Shown here piece after piece: positions 25,531 through 34,588 of a stretch of 64,000 nt of DNA. Position 1 is the first letter of the stretch. The number at the start of each line of letters is the position of its first letter. The stretch lies in NCBI RefSeq assembly GCF_003208655.1, contig NZ_QKLU01000003.1, positions 571,745-635,744 on the forward strand. Direction: 5' to 3'. Under the pieces are notes generated by a model, which saw only the letters and a list, made by a program, of their open reading frames with translations, was not told the DNA's origin and did no database searches. A program made the translations under genes and the position numbers. The stretch is from Pedobacter nutrimenti. Lineage in GTDB: Bacteria > Bacteroidota > Bacteroidia > Sphingobacteriales > Sphingobacteriaceae.

Positions 25531-25586
25531 AAGTGATATTAAAGATGGACCACTTTATTGTAATTGGAATGGCTGACTTGTGATTT

Positions 25587-26051
25587 ATGATGAAGATAAA
25601 AACTATGTTACTGGTTCTTTGCTTTTTTATAAGCCTAAGAGCGAATGCTCAATCAGAGAAAATAGTCTACATCTTATCTGATAGTGTAGAAATTGAGCTT
25701 AAAAAGCAAATTGATAAATCCAGGCAGAATAATCCGGACATATCCTTTTCCTGTATGCTATGGACTAAATCAGATGGTTTGTATTGTGTTTCATTGTTTA
25801 AAAATGAAGAGAATTCAGGAAATGATTTTGTTAAGGTGCTTGTAAGGAACACTAATAGATATTTACTAATTGAAAAAGATAAGTTACCCTTAATTTTTGA
25901 TTACGACTTTAAATTTAGTTCATCTGATTTAAAGCACATTGGTGATTTTGGCGAAAGAGAGGGGAATATAAAACGTTCAGAATTCTTATTTCACGGATAT
26001 ACGATTTTTTTTGATTCGCAAGGGAAAGTTATAAAGACTTCAAATTATTGA
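25587..26051 (+). CDS. Hypothetical exported protein in the Rhs remnant patch
   Basis: A 154-residue protein with signal peptide (MMKIKTMLLVLCFFISLRAN, cut near AQ). The mature part is rich in Lys, Asp, Ser and Phe, with strands such as GLYCVSLFKNEENSGND and LIFDYDFKFSSSDLKHIGDF. No family recognised. Codon use is AT-rich like the preceding gene, 56 bp upstream. Its stop falls about 15 bp before the second Rhs relic. A periplasmic immunity role is possible only by location. Confidence 0.55.
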   Translation: MMKIKTMLLVLCFFISLRANAQSEKIVYILSDSVEIELKKQIDKSRQNNPDISFSCMLWTKSDGLYCVSLFKNEENSGNDFVKVLVRNTNRYLLIEKDKLPLIFDYDFKFSSSDLKHIGDFGEREGNIKRSEFLFHGYTIFFDSQGKVIKTSNY

Positions 26052-26065
26052 TTCAGGAGTAAATT

Positions 26066-26215
26066 GAGTTCGATTATGAAGTGGGGTTTTATGATCCGGA
26101 GATTGGAAAGTCTAATGTAGTGAATCCATTGGCAGCGAAAGACCGGGCTTGTGGCCTACTGATAATTATTCCAGAAATAACCCAATGCGTTTTTATTGAT
26201 CCACTTTCAATACCG
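26066..26215 (+). pseudogene. Decayed Rhs core fragment 2
   Basis: FDYEVGFYDPEIGKSNVVNP, then LAAKDR, matches the Rhs core ending (YDYGARFYDPxIGRWNVVDPLAEKDR). After a frame change NYSRNNPMRF is readable around 26167-26195, then IDP at about 26197-26205, the last core motif before a variable tip. No tip follows; the frame ends at 26263. It begins at the very motif where fragment 1 ends. Confidence 0.8.
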
Positions 26216-26278
26216 ACATGGATTAGATATGTAGGGCCTACTTTAATGACAACGGCTAAATAAATAGTATTAGAATAA

Positions 26279-26983
26279 ATGAAAAAAAGGCATTTTAAAT
26301 GGATATGGTATAGTCTTCTGGGAGGATTCGTGATTTATAAAATGTTCTGGTTTTTTTCTTCTGTAAAGAAGTTTGGAGAATCCGATGGCCCTATGCCATA
26401 CGTTGGAAATATAGTGTATAAAGAGTTGTTCAACAATATTGACAGTACGAGTACTAAGTGGAAGGGCATAATTCAACCATTCACATATCGTAATCCTGTG
26501 AATATGGTAAAGTATGAAGAGAAATTTGATTTGTTTATTTATAATATTGGAAAAACGAAAGCAGTTTCTTTGAAACAACTATTGAACGTTGAAGACAAAT
26601 CTGTTGCTCAAAGTGGTGGAATTGTTTATACCAAAATGTCACCCTCTTTATATTCTTTTCTTATTCAGTCAGGTAAACCTGATCCCATCGCAAAGCTTTT
26701 TCTATCAATAAAAGGAGATTCGTTAAAAACGATTGTTCAAAATGATACGCTCGTTAGCTATAATTTTAAACTGAAAAACTTTTCATTGAGGTATAAGGAA
26801 AATGGGGACCGGGATATAGTGGGTGAAGTTGAAGGAATACTTGCGCCAAAAATACCTTACTCTCTAGTGATCTATAAAAAACAAGATGCAGTTTATTTGT
26901 TGACAATGTCTCCTAAGGATCGAAAAACAGTAATGGATCCAATGTTATTAACTAATCTGGTATTGAATAAAGAGAAGAACTAA
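26279..26983 (+). CDS. Hypothetical membrane-anchored protein
   Basis: A 234-residue protein with one N-terminal hydrophobic segment (HFKWIWYSLLGGFVIYKMFW), probably an uncleaved anchor, and a mostly beta periplasmic part (YNFKLKNFSLRYKENGD, GEVEGILAPKIPYSLVIYKK). No known domain. It follows Rhs relic 2 by about 65 bp, the usual place for an Rhs immunity gene, and its AT-rich codons match the patch rather than the flanks. Confidence 0.6.
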   Translation: MKKRHFKWIWYSLLGGFVIYKMFWFFSSVKKFGESDGPMPYVGNIVYKELFNNIDSTSTKWKGIIQPFTYRNPVNMVKYEEKFDLFIYNIGKTKAVSLKQLLNVEDKSVAQSGGIVYTKMSPSLYSFLIQSGKPDPIAKLFLSIKGDSLKTIVQNDTLVSYNFKLKNFSLRYKENGDRDIVGEVEGILAPKIPYSLVIYKKQDAVYLLTMSPKDRKTVMDPMLLTNLVLNKEKN

Positions 26984-27001
26984 AAGTAAAATGGATTAAA
27001 G

Positions 27002-27036
27002 ACACAAAAGCCCGGCACTTCACCGGGTGTTTGTGT
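27002..27036 (+). terminator. Terminator-like hairpin
   Basis: ACACAAA and CCCGG on the left pair with CCGGG and TTTGTGT on the right, with small internal mismatches, about 19 bp after the stop at 26983; TTTTTC follows a few bases later. It separates the accessory patch from the nlpE-like gene. Confidence 0.65.
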
Positions 27037-27126
27037 TAAAGTTTTTCTTTATAAAACTGGCAGCTGTTAATTTTTTGCAACAAAATTCCTTGTAAATTGT
27101 CTTAATAAGAGATTTAATCCTAAACA

Positions 27127-27579
27127 ATGAAAAAACAACTCCTTACCCTTGCGGTGGCTTCCATTTTATTGTGGAGCTGCCATTCAGAATCTAAAAGAGT
27201 TGCTGCTGCAGACAGCTCCAGAAAAAGCATAGATACTGCCAAAAGAGATATGCACAGTGCCCAGATTTCCCTGGACTGGGATGGTACCTACAAAGGAACA
27301 GTACCTTGTGCCGATTGTCCGGGCATAGAAACCATTATTACCCTAAACAAAGACCAAAGTTATTCGATGGAAACCAAATACCTGGAAAAAGGCAAAAAAG
27401 TGTCTGTTGAAAACGGAACATTCAACTGGGATAAAACAGGTTCAAAAATTACCCTTGAAGGTTTAAAAGATGCCCCAAATGCTTACATGGTTGGGGAAGG
27501 ACAATTGATCCAGCTGGACATGCAGGGCAATAAGATTACTGGAGATTTAGCAGCTAAATATATTTTAACCAAAAAATAG
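27127..27579 (+). CDS. NlpE-like lipoprotein (copper-resistance/envelope stress family)
   Basis: A 150-residue outer-membrane lipoprotein: signal with lipobox LLWSC (Cys18), a Lys/Ser/Ala-rich spacer, then the NlpE N-terminal barrel about 48-147 (WDGTYKGTVPCADCPGIETI) with the family's Cys61-x-x-Cys64. In enterobacteria NlpE senses surface contact or lipoprotein faults through Cpx; Bacteroidetes lack that pathway, so the role here is open. The methyltransferase start follows the stop by 1 bp, so translation is probably coupled. Confidence 0.85.
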   Translation: MKKQLLTLAVASILLWSCHSESKRVAAADSSRKSIDTAKRDMHSAQISLDWDGTYKGTVPCADCPGIETIITLNKDQSYSMETKYLEKGKKVSVENGTFNWDKTGSKITLEGLKDAPNAYMVGEGQLIQLDMQGNKITGDLAAKYILTKK

Positions 27580-27580
27580 C

Positions 27581-28345
27581 ATGGCCTGGAACCCGGATAC
27601 CTATAACAAGTTTAAATCGGAGCGTTTTGCACCTTTTTACGACCTGTTGGCGCTCATTGACGTAAAACCCGCAATGAAAGTGATAGACCTGGGCTGCGGA
27701 ACAGGAGAGTTGACCGGTAAACTGGCGGATAAACTGCCCGGTGCACAGGTTATTGGAATAGACTCCTCTGCTGAAATGCTGGAACAGGCCAAAGCATTTG
27801 GCAACCAGCGGCTTCATTTTGTACAAAGGACCATTGAAGAGCAGGTGGCGACAGAAGAAAAATGGGACCTGGTTTTTTCCAATGCGGCTATACAATGGAC
27901 CGATGACCATGAGCAGCTGATCCCAAAAATAATTAAGACCTTAAAACCAGGCGGTCAGCTGGCCATACAAATGCCAGAGCAAAATGAAAATATCTTGAAT
28001 CAGATGCTGGACGACCTGGTACAGGAGGAGTCATACCGGAACGCGCTGGGAAACTGGCGAAGGGTTTCACCTGTATTGAGCCTCGACGATTATGCCCAGC
28101 TTTTTTTTGAAAATGGCTGTAAGGACATGACCATTTATAAGAAAATTTATCCCCTTATTGTTCCCCATCAGGACGAACTGTACAAATGGATTTCAGGTAC
28201 AGCGTTGATTCCTTATCTGGACAGGCTAAAGGGACAAATTAAAGAAGATTTTATTCAGGAATTTAAAAACCGCATCCATAAGCGCTTTGTGAAAACCCCT
28301 GTATTATATGCCTTTAAACGGATCATTATGGAGGCCCGGTTTTAG
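27581..28345 (+). CDS. SAM-dependent methyltransferase, trans-aconitate methyltransferase (Tam)-like
   Basis: A 254-residue class I methyltransferase. SAM motif I is VIDLGCGTG (34-42), with acidic Asp after VIGIDSS at the end of strand 2 and FSNAAIQWTDDHE as motif IV. The opening MAWNPDTYNKFKSERFAPFY matches Tam proteins, which methylate trans-aconitate to limit its inhibition of aconitase. Overall likeness supports a Tam-like call but does not prove the substrate. Its last 4 bp overlap the end of the convergent YdeI gene. Confidence 0.82.
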   Translation: MAWNPDTYNKFKSERFAPFYDLLALIDVKPAMKVIDLGCGTGELTGKLADKLPGAQVIGIDSSAEMLEQAKAFGNQRLHFVQRTIEEQVATEEKWDLVFSNAAIQWTDDHEQLIPKIIKTLKPGGQLAIQMPEQNENILNQMLDDLVQEESYRNALGNWRRVSPVLSLDDYAQLFFENGCKDMTIYKKIYPLIVPHQDELYKWISGTALIPYLDRLKGQIKEDFIQEFKNRIHKRFVKTPVLYAFKRIIMEARF

Positions 28346-28920
28346 TGGTTTGCCCTTACATTTCTGGAAGCAAGTTCAACGGTTTGTATCATTCTTTTTT
28401 CGCGGGTTTCCTTTTTTTTGGCATTTGAAACCCATTCGAGGATCAACCGCCGGGAAGAAGGAGGAAAAGCACTGAAATTGCTCAATGCAACCGCATTTTG
28501 GTCAAACATTTTTTGCAGGTCATCGGGAATAATGGTGTTCTGGGCATCGGTTAACCTGTCCCATGTTCCTGTCTTTTTGGCGATGTCAATAAAAGCCTGT
28601 CCGGCAGGTGTCATCAGGCCCTGTTTGATCATTCTTTCGACACGGACTTTATTGGTGTTGCTCCAATTGCCCCCGGGTTTTCTGAGGCTAAAAGTCAGGT
28701 AAGAACTTTCCTCGTCCCGTTTCATGGCTTTATTGTCTATCCAGCCAAAGCACAGGGCCTGTTCAACGGACTGCTCATAACTGATACAAGGCTTACTGCT
28801 TTTTTTATTGTGCATAATGAGCAGAACAGTCTTTTCGGATGCGGCATTTTCTTCCAGCCATTTGCGCCATTGCTCGGTTGAGCTGGCGTAAAATGCAGGA
28901 ATATTGTTTTTGGTCTCCAT
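28342..28920 (-). CDS. YdeI/OmpD-associated family protein
   Basis: A 192-residue cytoplasmic protein. The core reads FYASSTEQWRKWLEENAAS, then SYEQSVEQALCFGWIDNKAM, and the C-terminal helix block FPPSSRRLILEWVSNAKK ends in a basic tail. These are marks of the YdeI/bacteriocin-protection family, which is common and poorly understood. Single gene; 3' end overlaps the methyltransferase gene by 4 bp. Confidence 0.85.
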   Translation of the reverse strand: METKNNIPAFYASSTEQWRKWLEENAASEKTVLLIMHNKKSSKPCISYEQSVEQALCFGWIDNKAMKRDEESSYLTFSLRKPGGNWSNTNKVRVERMIKQGLMTPAGQAFIDIAKKTGTWDRLTDAQNTIIPDDLQKMFDQNAVALSNFSAFPPSSRRLILEWVSNAKKKETREKRMIQTVELASRNVRANH

Positions 28921-29010
28921 ATTTCTTCTTTTTGTTAAATTAAGAAATTAAATCTTTTCATAAAAATGCGGAGACCCGGTGACAGCCTTATGTCAGTGAA
29001 AGAAAAAAAA

Positions 29011-30198
29011 TTAAGAACTTTCCCTGTATTTCACCTCCCACAATTTATTTGGCTTCATGTATAAATAATCTTGTTCAAAGTCCAATACGATATTAAAGCG
29101 CTTCAAAAGGTCATTGCCTAAAAAGTTGATTTCAAATCTGGTTGGATTTTGACTGCCCAGCATATAAACCGGAATATTGCTTAATTCGAAGTTGTTGATC
29201 TTGTACCTGGGCGCAAGTACAATGCGGGTTTCGTATTTAACACCCCTTGGATCTTTTAATGCCGATGTTTTGATCAGTTTCAGGTCTTTTGGGAAATGCT
29301 GTTTGCTGGCCCAGGTGCTGTCGACAATAAGAGCCTGGTCTGAGCCGGTGTCAAAAAGAAAATTACCCGTATATTTTTTTTGTCCGATTTCAAAACTGCC
29401 CTTTACGCAAACAAAAGACTGGATAAACTCAATTTTTTGTTTGTGATAGCCTTTTAAGGCTTTAGGTAACCTGGAATGCACAATAATGGCATTGAGGTCG
29501 TAATTAATTTCTACCTGTTTACCTTCAAAAAGGTTCCAGCCAAAGCGGCCGTCCATTTCTCTGGCCGTAAAACCTGTGGGAACAATTTCGGGTTCATTAA
29601 AAGTGATGTTTCCCATTTGTACCTTAAACACCTTGTTTAGTTTGTTGTAATTTGGGTTTACCTTACCGGCCAAAGCTTCGGGTTGGCCCGACAATAATTT
29701 GGTCTTTTTTAAAATGGCATCCTTTGTAAAACGAAAATCAAAAGAGCCAACATCAAAATGTACCATCAGGGTATCGGTATCATTTACAATGGCTTTAACC
29801 TTTATGGCATTATAGGCGGTTAAAGTGAAAGGGATGGTGTCGTGGGTTATTTTAGGGCTCCTGACCAGGTTTTGGGGGCCAATTGCACTGACCACCCGGG
29901 TATAACAGGAATCTTTTCCGTTCAGTAAAATCACAAAATCAGTGCTCGATCCGGGTTTAACCTTAATACGGATCGAATCAAGATCTGTATAAAAAGTAAC
30001 CCATTTGGTTTCCCGGGTCCGGTCGGCGGTAAAAACATCGGGCTTTGCGGCAGGAGATAGGGTCCAGCGGTTTTTGTCTAAATAACCGCCGTCGTTAATG
30101 GCTACTTTATTTGAGGTGGCCCTGATTACAGGAAGTTTGGATTGTGCAAAAACAGGCGTTAGCCCCAGAAAGAAGCAGAAAAGAAAAATATATTTCAT
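29011..30198 (-). CDS. Exported aspartyl protease, retropepsin/pepsin-like with two lobes
   Basis: A 395-residue protein with signal peptide (MKYIFLFCFFLGLTPVFAQ). Two lobe-like halves are visible. The second has the active-site motif GNFLFDTGSDQALI (Asp283-Thr-Gly285) and ends with NFLGNDLLKRFNIVLDF. The first has DVG at 149-151 in HFDVGSFDF and then DGRFGWNLFEGKQVEINYD, matching the second lobe's layout but lacking the Thr. It should cleave peptides in the periplasm or outside, if the first lobe works. Single gene. Confidence 0.75.
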   Translation of the reverse strand: MKYIFLFCFFLGLTPVFAQSKLPVIRATSNKVAINDGGYLDKNRWTLSPAAKPDVFTADRTRETKWVTFYTDLDSIRIKVKPGSSTDFVILLNGKDSCYTRVVSAIGPQNLVRSPKITHDTIPFTLTAYNAIKVKAIVNDTDTLMVHFDVGSFDFRFTKDAILKKTKLLSGQPEALAGKVNPNYNKLNKVFKVQMGNITFNEPEIVPTGFTAREMDGRFGWNLFEGKQVEINYDLNAIIVHSRLPKALKGYHKQKIEFIQSFVCVKGSFEIGQKKYTGNFLFDTGSDQALIVDSTWASKQHFPKDLKLIKTSALKDPRGVKYETRIVLAPRYKINNFELSNIPVYMLGSQNPTRFEINFLGNDLLKRFNIVLDFEQDYLYMKPNKLWEVKYRESS

Positions 30199-30281
30199 TG
30201 GTCGCGAAAATTAAACCCATATCAATTAGGGCAAGCCAATGTAATTAAAATATTTGAAGCGCAACAAGCTAACTTTGCTGG

Positions 30282-30854
30282 TTAGGCGCTGCTTTTCATA
30301 AAAAACAGGGTATAACCAAAATTCAGCTGATCATACACCTGAAAACCAAATTTCTGGTACCAGGGAACATTTTTGGAAGCAGAAGTTTCCAGGTATAATG
30401 GGCAATTGTCCTTTGCGCTTTCGGCCAGTATTTCCTGCAGCAACTTAGCGCCAATGCCAAAGTTCTGGTGGCCAGGGCTTACACCTATAAACCAGAGGTA
30501 GTGCATGGGCCCCTTACCCTGCAGTTTTTTAATTTTATTTTCTTTACTAATGGCTTTAAAAATATTTCCAAAACCAATAGAGCGGCGAATGAGCTTTAAA
30601 TCGAGCCAAAATGCCTTTAGTGAAGCTTTTTTTTGATCCGGATACAAGATCAGGGCGCAAGCGTTCCGGTCTTCAGAAATTACCACTTTGCCAAATAGCT
30701 GGCAAACTTCAAACGAATAATCCATCAGGTAACGGATGCGTTCAACTCTTTTGGAATCATTGGGGATTAAGTAATTGACACTTTTATTGTCATGAAAGGA
30801 GGCGGTGAGGATATCCACAACCAGGTTTTTGTCTTTCGGCAGGGCATTTGTCAT
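30282..30854 (-). CDS. GNAT-family N-acetyltransferase
   Basis: A 190-residue enzyme from the ATG at 30854; a TTG at 30908 would add 18 residues that fit the family poorly. The acetyl-CoA site is LWFIGVSPGHQNFGIGAKLL (motif A, Gln-x-x-Gly-x-Gly), followed by PLYLETSASKNVPWYQKFGF (motif B). Acceptor unknown. It stands alone and is divergent from the PepSY gene across about 220 bp. Confidence 0.85.
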   Translation of the reverse strand: MTNALPKDKNLVVDILTASFHDNKSVNYLIPNDSKRVERIRYLMDYSFEVCQLFGKVVISEDRNACALILYPDQKKASLKAFWLDLKLIRRSIGFGNIFKAISKENKIKKLQGKGPMHYLWFIGVSPGHQNFGIGAKLLQEILAESAKDNCPLYLETSASKNVPWYQKFGFQVYDQLNFGYTLFFMKSSA

Positions 30855-30989
30855 CGGCACATTTTTTAAAGGTAGTTTTACCAAAATACTAAATAAGCTG
30901 TTAAACAACGACTTAAATAAATGATTTAATGAAATCGTAACGCAATTGCGCCAAAATGCAATAGTGGCATATGGAATTCTGATAAATAA

Positions 30990-31020
30990 TTTGGAGAATG
31001 GACTTTGACTTTTATCTTTG
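30990..31020 (+). promoter_or_regulatory. Bacteroidetes-type promoter of the PepSY gene
   Basis: TTTG at 30990-30993 and TATCTTTG at 31013-31020 are separated by 19 bp, matching the TTTG / TAnnTTTG consensus for the primary sigma factor. This is the best promoter in the window. It lies 53 bp before the ATG at 31074. Confidence 0.7.
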
Positions 31021-31073
31021 TTTATAATTGATCTAAATAAACAGCCTCAATAAGTTTTTTCTGATCAGACCAT

Positions 31074-32612
31074 ATGATCAAATTCTCAAACTTAAAACTC
31101 GCCTGGGCAAAACATCAAAAAAGATGGTTTGGAAAATGGCATTTGTACCTGGGCATTATAGCCGGATTTATTGTTTCCATCGTAGGACTCACAGGAAGTA
31201 TTTTGGTTTTTCAGGATGAAATAGACCATGCATTAAACCCCACCTTTTTTAAGGTCCTCGAGCAGCAGCATAAAATGCCCCTGGAAGAGATTCTGCCTGT
31301 GATCCGGAAAAATTATCCGGACTTAAAGCCAATGTATATTGGTTTAACAGATCAAACAGCCAATTCTACCTACCGTTTATACGACCCCAAGCAGGAAAAA
31401 GAAATTTTTATCAATCCCTATACAGCCAAAATATGTGGTAAAAGAATGGTAGGCTCTTCCTTTATTGGACTGGTGACCAATATTCACCGGACCCTGCTTA
31501 TTCCGGCCATAGGGCGGTATATTGTTGGTTTGTCGGCTCTTTGTTTGCTTATTTTAACCATCAGCGGATTAAGGCTCTGGATTCCGAAAAAATGGAAACA
31601 GCTTAAGGAAGTGCTAACGGTTAATTTTAAGGCGAGCTTTAAACGCCAGAATTACGACTGGCATAACGTTTTGGGTTTTTACACTTCACCAATTGTTGTT
31701 TTACTTTCCCTTACCGGATTTTGCATCACCTTTTCCATTATTGTGATCCCATTGCTGTTTTTGCTCAATGGCCAGTCACCGCAGGGGGTAGCCAAATTAC
31801 TGGGGGCCAAATCGGCTTATGCAAAAGGGATACAACCCATGCCACTTCCACAAATTACAGAACTGGCCAAAAAACAAGTGCCTGGTGCCCGATTGGAGTT
31901 TATTTCTTTACCGGCCGACAGTACAGGTTCTTACCGGATGGATTTTATAGGACCTTATGTGGCCAAATCCGGTAAAAGACAAATGATTATTTCAGACCAG
32001 TACAATGGTAAAATACTGCTCAATTCCAATACCGATTTTCCAAATACTGGGCAAGCCTATTTAAGCTGGCTGACCCCTATACACTATGGCAGTTTTGGCG
32101 GTATGCCGACTAAAATTCTGGCCATTATAGGCGGTTTGACCCCGCTGGCCTTATTTATTACCGGGTTTATCATCTGGTGGCCTCGTTATAAAAAACAGAA
32201 AAGAAAACGCAGGCGTAAGCTCGGGCAGCCAGAAAAAATAACAAAGCCGGTTGTCGCGGAAAGCTCTGTACCCAGAACGGGTGCCTGGAAATACATTGCT
32301 TTGCATTATAAAAAAGGCATAAGCTATGCGCTCTGGACCATTCTGTTTGCTTTTTTAATGGGAGGGCTGTATGGCCTGGTTTCTGGAATAGTGCTTGAGC
32401 CCGCAGTTTTTTCGCTGATTTTTACCGGAATACTGGTGACGGCAAACTTTCTGGTTGCTTTTATCGTCATGCTCTTTAACCTGATTTTTTTAACCCCTTT
32501 CAAAAAAGGCCGCAGGCCTGTCTTAAAATATTTTAGTCTTTCCCTGGCTTTTGTATCTGTATTTATACTAGCGGTTATGCTTATTACTTTAAGCGGTGTT
32601 CGAATTTTTTAA
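31074..32612 (+). CDS. PepSY-associated transmembrane protein (flavin/iron reductase-like)
   Basis: A 512-residue inner-membrane protein of the PepSY-TM group. It has a first helix after [20 protein letters not shown], periplasmic PepSY-like segments ([19 protein letters not shown] and [19 protein letters not shown]), further helices, and conserved histidines near membrane faces ([27 protein letters not shown]), as in heme-bearing siderophore reductases. The C-terminal third adds four helices. A role in iron or electron transfer is the usual family guess. Its 3' end overlaps acr3 on the other strand by 29 bp. Confidence 0.82.
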   Translation: MIKFSNLKLAWAKHQKRWFGKWHLYLGIIAGFIVSIVGLTGSILVFQDEIDHALNPTFFKVLEQQHKMPLEEILPVIRKNYPDLKPMYIGLTDQTANSTYRLYDPKQEKEIFINPYTAKICGKRMVGSSFIGLVTNIHRTLLIPAIGRYIVGLSALCLLILTISGLRLWIPKKWKQLKEVLTVNFKASFKRQNYDWHNVLGFYTSPIVVLLSLTGFCITFSIIVIPLLFLLNGQSPQGVAKLLGAKSAYAKGIQPMPLPQITELAKKQVPGARLEFISLPADSTGSYRMDFIGPYVAKSGKRQMIISDQYNGKILLNSNTDFPNTGQAYLSWLTPIHYGSFGGMPTKILAIIGGLTPLALFITGFIIWWPRYKKQKRKRRRKLGQPEKITKPVVAESSVPRTGAWKYIALHYKKGISYALWTILFAFLMGGLYGLVSGIVLEPAVFSLIFTGILVTANFLVAFIVMLFNLIFLTPFKKGRRPVLKYFSLSLAFVSVFILAVMLITLSGVRIF

Positions 32613-33660
32613 AGGAACGAAACCAGAAAGCAAGGTTAACCAGGGCAATTAATGCAGGCACTTCCACCAAAGGACCAATCACCCCGGCAAAAGCCTGTCC
32701 CGAATTGATTCCAAAAACACCAATGGCAACCGCTATGGCCAGCTCAAAGTTATTTCCTGTAGCGGTAAAGGCTATAGAGGTGCTTTTTGAGTAGTCGGCC
32801 CCAAAGTACCGGCCTGCAAAAAAGCTCAGCACAAACATAATGGCAAAATAAATGAGCAGTGGCAGGGCAATTCGAAGTACATCCATAGGGATTTTAAGCA
32901 TCAGTTCCCCTTTGAGGCTAAACATAATCACAATGGTAAACAGCAGGGCCATCAGGGTGAGGGGCGAAACAAAGGGCACAAACCTGCGCTCAAACCATTC
33001 TTTCCCTTTTAGTCCCATCAGGGCATAACGGCTCCCAATGCCTAAGGCAAAAGGTATACCCAGGTAAATGCCTACACTTTTTGCAATTTCTCCAATGGTA
33101 ATCTGTACAGGAAGCCCTTTGATTCCAAAAACAGGAGGCAAGAGGGTAATAAATACATAAGCATAAACGCTGTACAGCAATATCTGAAAAATGCTGTTCA
33201 GTGCAATTAGCCCGGCAGCATATTCCCTGTCGCCTTCGGCCAGTTCATTCCAGACCACCACCATTGCAATGCAGCGTGCCAGACCAATAAGAATCAGGCC
33301 GGTCATGTATTCCGGATAATCCCTTAAAAAAGTAATGGCCAGTAAAAACATCAGCACAGGACCAATAACCCAGTTTAAAAACAGGGAAGTGGCCAGTACC
33401 CTGGTGTCTTTAAAAACTCCGGCCATTTTTTCATACCTGACCTTTGCCAGGGGTGGATACATCATTAAAATTAAGCCCAGGGCCAAAGGAATATTGGTTG
33501 TTCCCTTTGAAAAGGAACCAATAAAACCGGCCGAGGAAGGAATAAAATGACCAATTCCAATTCCGGCCCCCATAGCCAGAAAAATCCAAAGGGTGAGATA
33601 ACGGTCTAAAAAGCCGAGTTTTTTTCTTTTGGCAGCAGGACTGCATTGCATCGATGACAT
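32584..33660 (-). CDS. acr3: ACR3-family arsenite efflux transporter
   Basis: A 358-residue inner-membrane exporter with about ten helices that pumps arsenite out using the proton gradient. The family's key residue is the Cys in [19 protein letters not shown] (helix 4 region); [20 protein letters not shown] is the conserved helix 9 block. It is the last gene of the ars operon, 11 bp after arsC. The N terminus [20 protein letters not shown] is usual. The 3' end overlaps the convergent PepSY gene by 29 bp. Confidence 0.95.
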   Translation of the reverse strand: MSSMQCSPAAKRKKLGFLDRYLTLWIFLAMGAGIGIGHFIPSSAGFIGSFSKGTTNIPLALGLILMMYPPLAKVRYEKMAGVFKDTRVLATSLFLNWVIGPVLMFLLAITFLRDYPEYMTGLILIGLARCIAMVVVWNELAEGDREYAAGLIALNSIFQILLYSVYAYVFITLLPPVFGIKGLPVQITIGEIAKSVGIYLGIPFALGIGSRYALMGLKGKEWFERRFVPFVSPLTLMALLFTIVIMFSLKGELMLKIPMDVLRIALPLLIYFAIMFVLSFFAGRYFGADYSKSTSIAFTATGNNFELAIAVAIGVFGINSGQAFAGVIGPLVEVPALIALVNLAFWFRSFKKFEHRLK

Positions 33661-33671
33661 GAAAACGGTTT

Positions 33672-34091
33672 TTAAGAATTTAAATGATCTTTAACAAAAT
33701 CAAAAGCATAAGCTTTAATCATGTCCCTTACTTTTCTGAACTCGTCCATGACTTCCTGTTCTGTTCCGATGGCCCCAGCAGGGTCAGGAAAATTGTAGTG
33801 GAACTTTTGGGCCTGAGTAGGAAAATAAGGACAGCTCTCTTTTGCGTTGTCGCAAACGGTAATCACATAATCAAAATGGACACCACTGTACTGCTCAATA
33901 TGGTTAGAGGTATGTGCCGAAATGTCAATGCCACTTTCGGCCATAGCCACAACAGCCCTGGGATTTAGACCATGCACCTCTATACCGGCACTATATATAT
34001 TTGCTTTTTCTCCGGCAAAATGCCTTAAAAAGCCTTCTGCAATTTGACTGCGGCAACTGTTGCCGGTACACAATACCAAAACATTTTTCAT
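33672..34091 (-). CDS. arsC: Arsenate reductase, low-molecular-weight phosphatase type
   Basis: Reduces arsenate to arsenite for export by Acr3. From the ATG at 34091 it has 139 residues and starts [16 protein letters not shown], where Cys-x5-Arg is the phosphatase loop; [14 protein letters not shown] gives the two further cysteines of the thioredoxin-linked relay, and NFPDPAG the Asp-Pro loop. An ATG at 34112 overlaps the previous stop and adds MLLNLLT, unlike other members, but cannot be excluded. Confidence 0.95.
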   Translation of the reverse strand: MKNVLVLCTGNSCRSQIAEGFLRHFAGEKANIYSAGIEVHGLNPRAVVAMAESGIDISAHTSNHIEQYSGVHFDYVITVCDNAKESCPYFPTQAQKFHYNFPDPAGAIGTEQEVMDEFRKVRDMIKAYAFDFVKDHLNS

Positions 34092-34102
34092 TGTCAATAA
34101 AT

Positions 34103-34552
34103 TTAGCAGCATTTTCCCCGGCCAATGGCTTTACATTGCGTAAAATCGGGATTAAGGTTAACGATAAGGTTGTCTTGATTTAAAATAAAAGCAGCAGGAT
34201 ACATTTGCCGGGTATCAAATTGAGAATTTCCAAACTCTATTTTAACTGTGGCGAGTGGATCTAGGCTTAAACTTTTTTCTACCAGTTCTACAATAGACAA
34301 AGCTTTACGAACCTGCATGGCCCGTTCGGCCTCGGGTTTTGGTGGTTCCCACAATTGAACAACAACTTCTGTCCATTGGTTCATCACACCACCACAATCT
34401 ACAGATACTATTGGGGCCTGTTTGATTTCTGTGATGTGGTAGGAGGCGTCTACCCATTTTTGTTCTGCGTACTGAAACTGAAGTATCCGTTCGGGATATT
34501 CCTGAAGTTTGGCCTTAAAAACAGACCAGGTCATTAAATCTGAATTATTCAT
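34103..34552 (-). CDS. DUF6428 protein of the ars operon
   Basis: A 149-residue protein from the ATG at 34552; a TTG at 34582 would extend it into the upstream operator-like site. It contains ILQFQYAEQKWVDASYHITE, SVDCGGVMNQWTEVVVQLWE and a C-terminal NPDFTQCKAIGRGKCC. Cys residues (DCGG, QCKA, KCC) could bind arsenite. Members of this family sit between arsR and arsC in many Bacteroidetes, with no tested function that I know. Confidence 0.75.
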   Translation of the reverse strand: MNNSDLMTWSVFKAKLQEYPERILQFQYAEQKWVDASYHITEIKQAPIVSVDCGGVMNQWTEVVVQLWEPPKPEAERAMQVRKALSIVELVEKSLSLDPLATVKIEFGNSQFDTRQMYPAAFILNQDNLIVNLNPDFTQCKAIGRGKCC

Positions 34553-34554
34553 AT

Positions 34555-34570
34555 ATTGCAATTTTACGAT
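34555..34570. promoter_or_regulatory. Second ArsR operator-like site, before DUF6428
   Basis: ATTGCAATTTTACGAT matches the site upstream of arsR at 14 of 16 positions. It falls in the 36 bp gap between arsR and the DUF6428 gene, 2 bp before the ATG. This suggests that ArsR controls the rest of the operon separately. Confidence 0.5.
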
Positions 34571-34588
34571 TGATATAAGCAAAAAATT

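Noticed and set aside
26081..26263. 60-residue plus-strand frame as a gene
   Set aside because: It is the frame of Rhs ghost 2 (GFYDPEIG, VVNPLAAKDR), frameshifted, with no start region.
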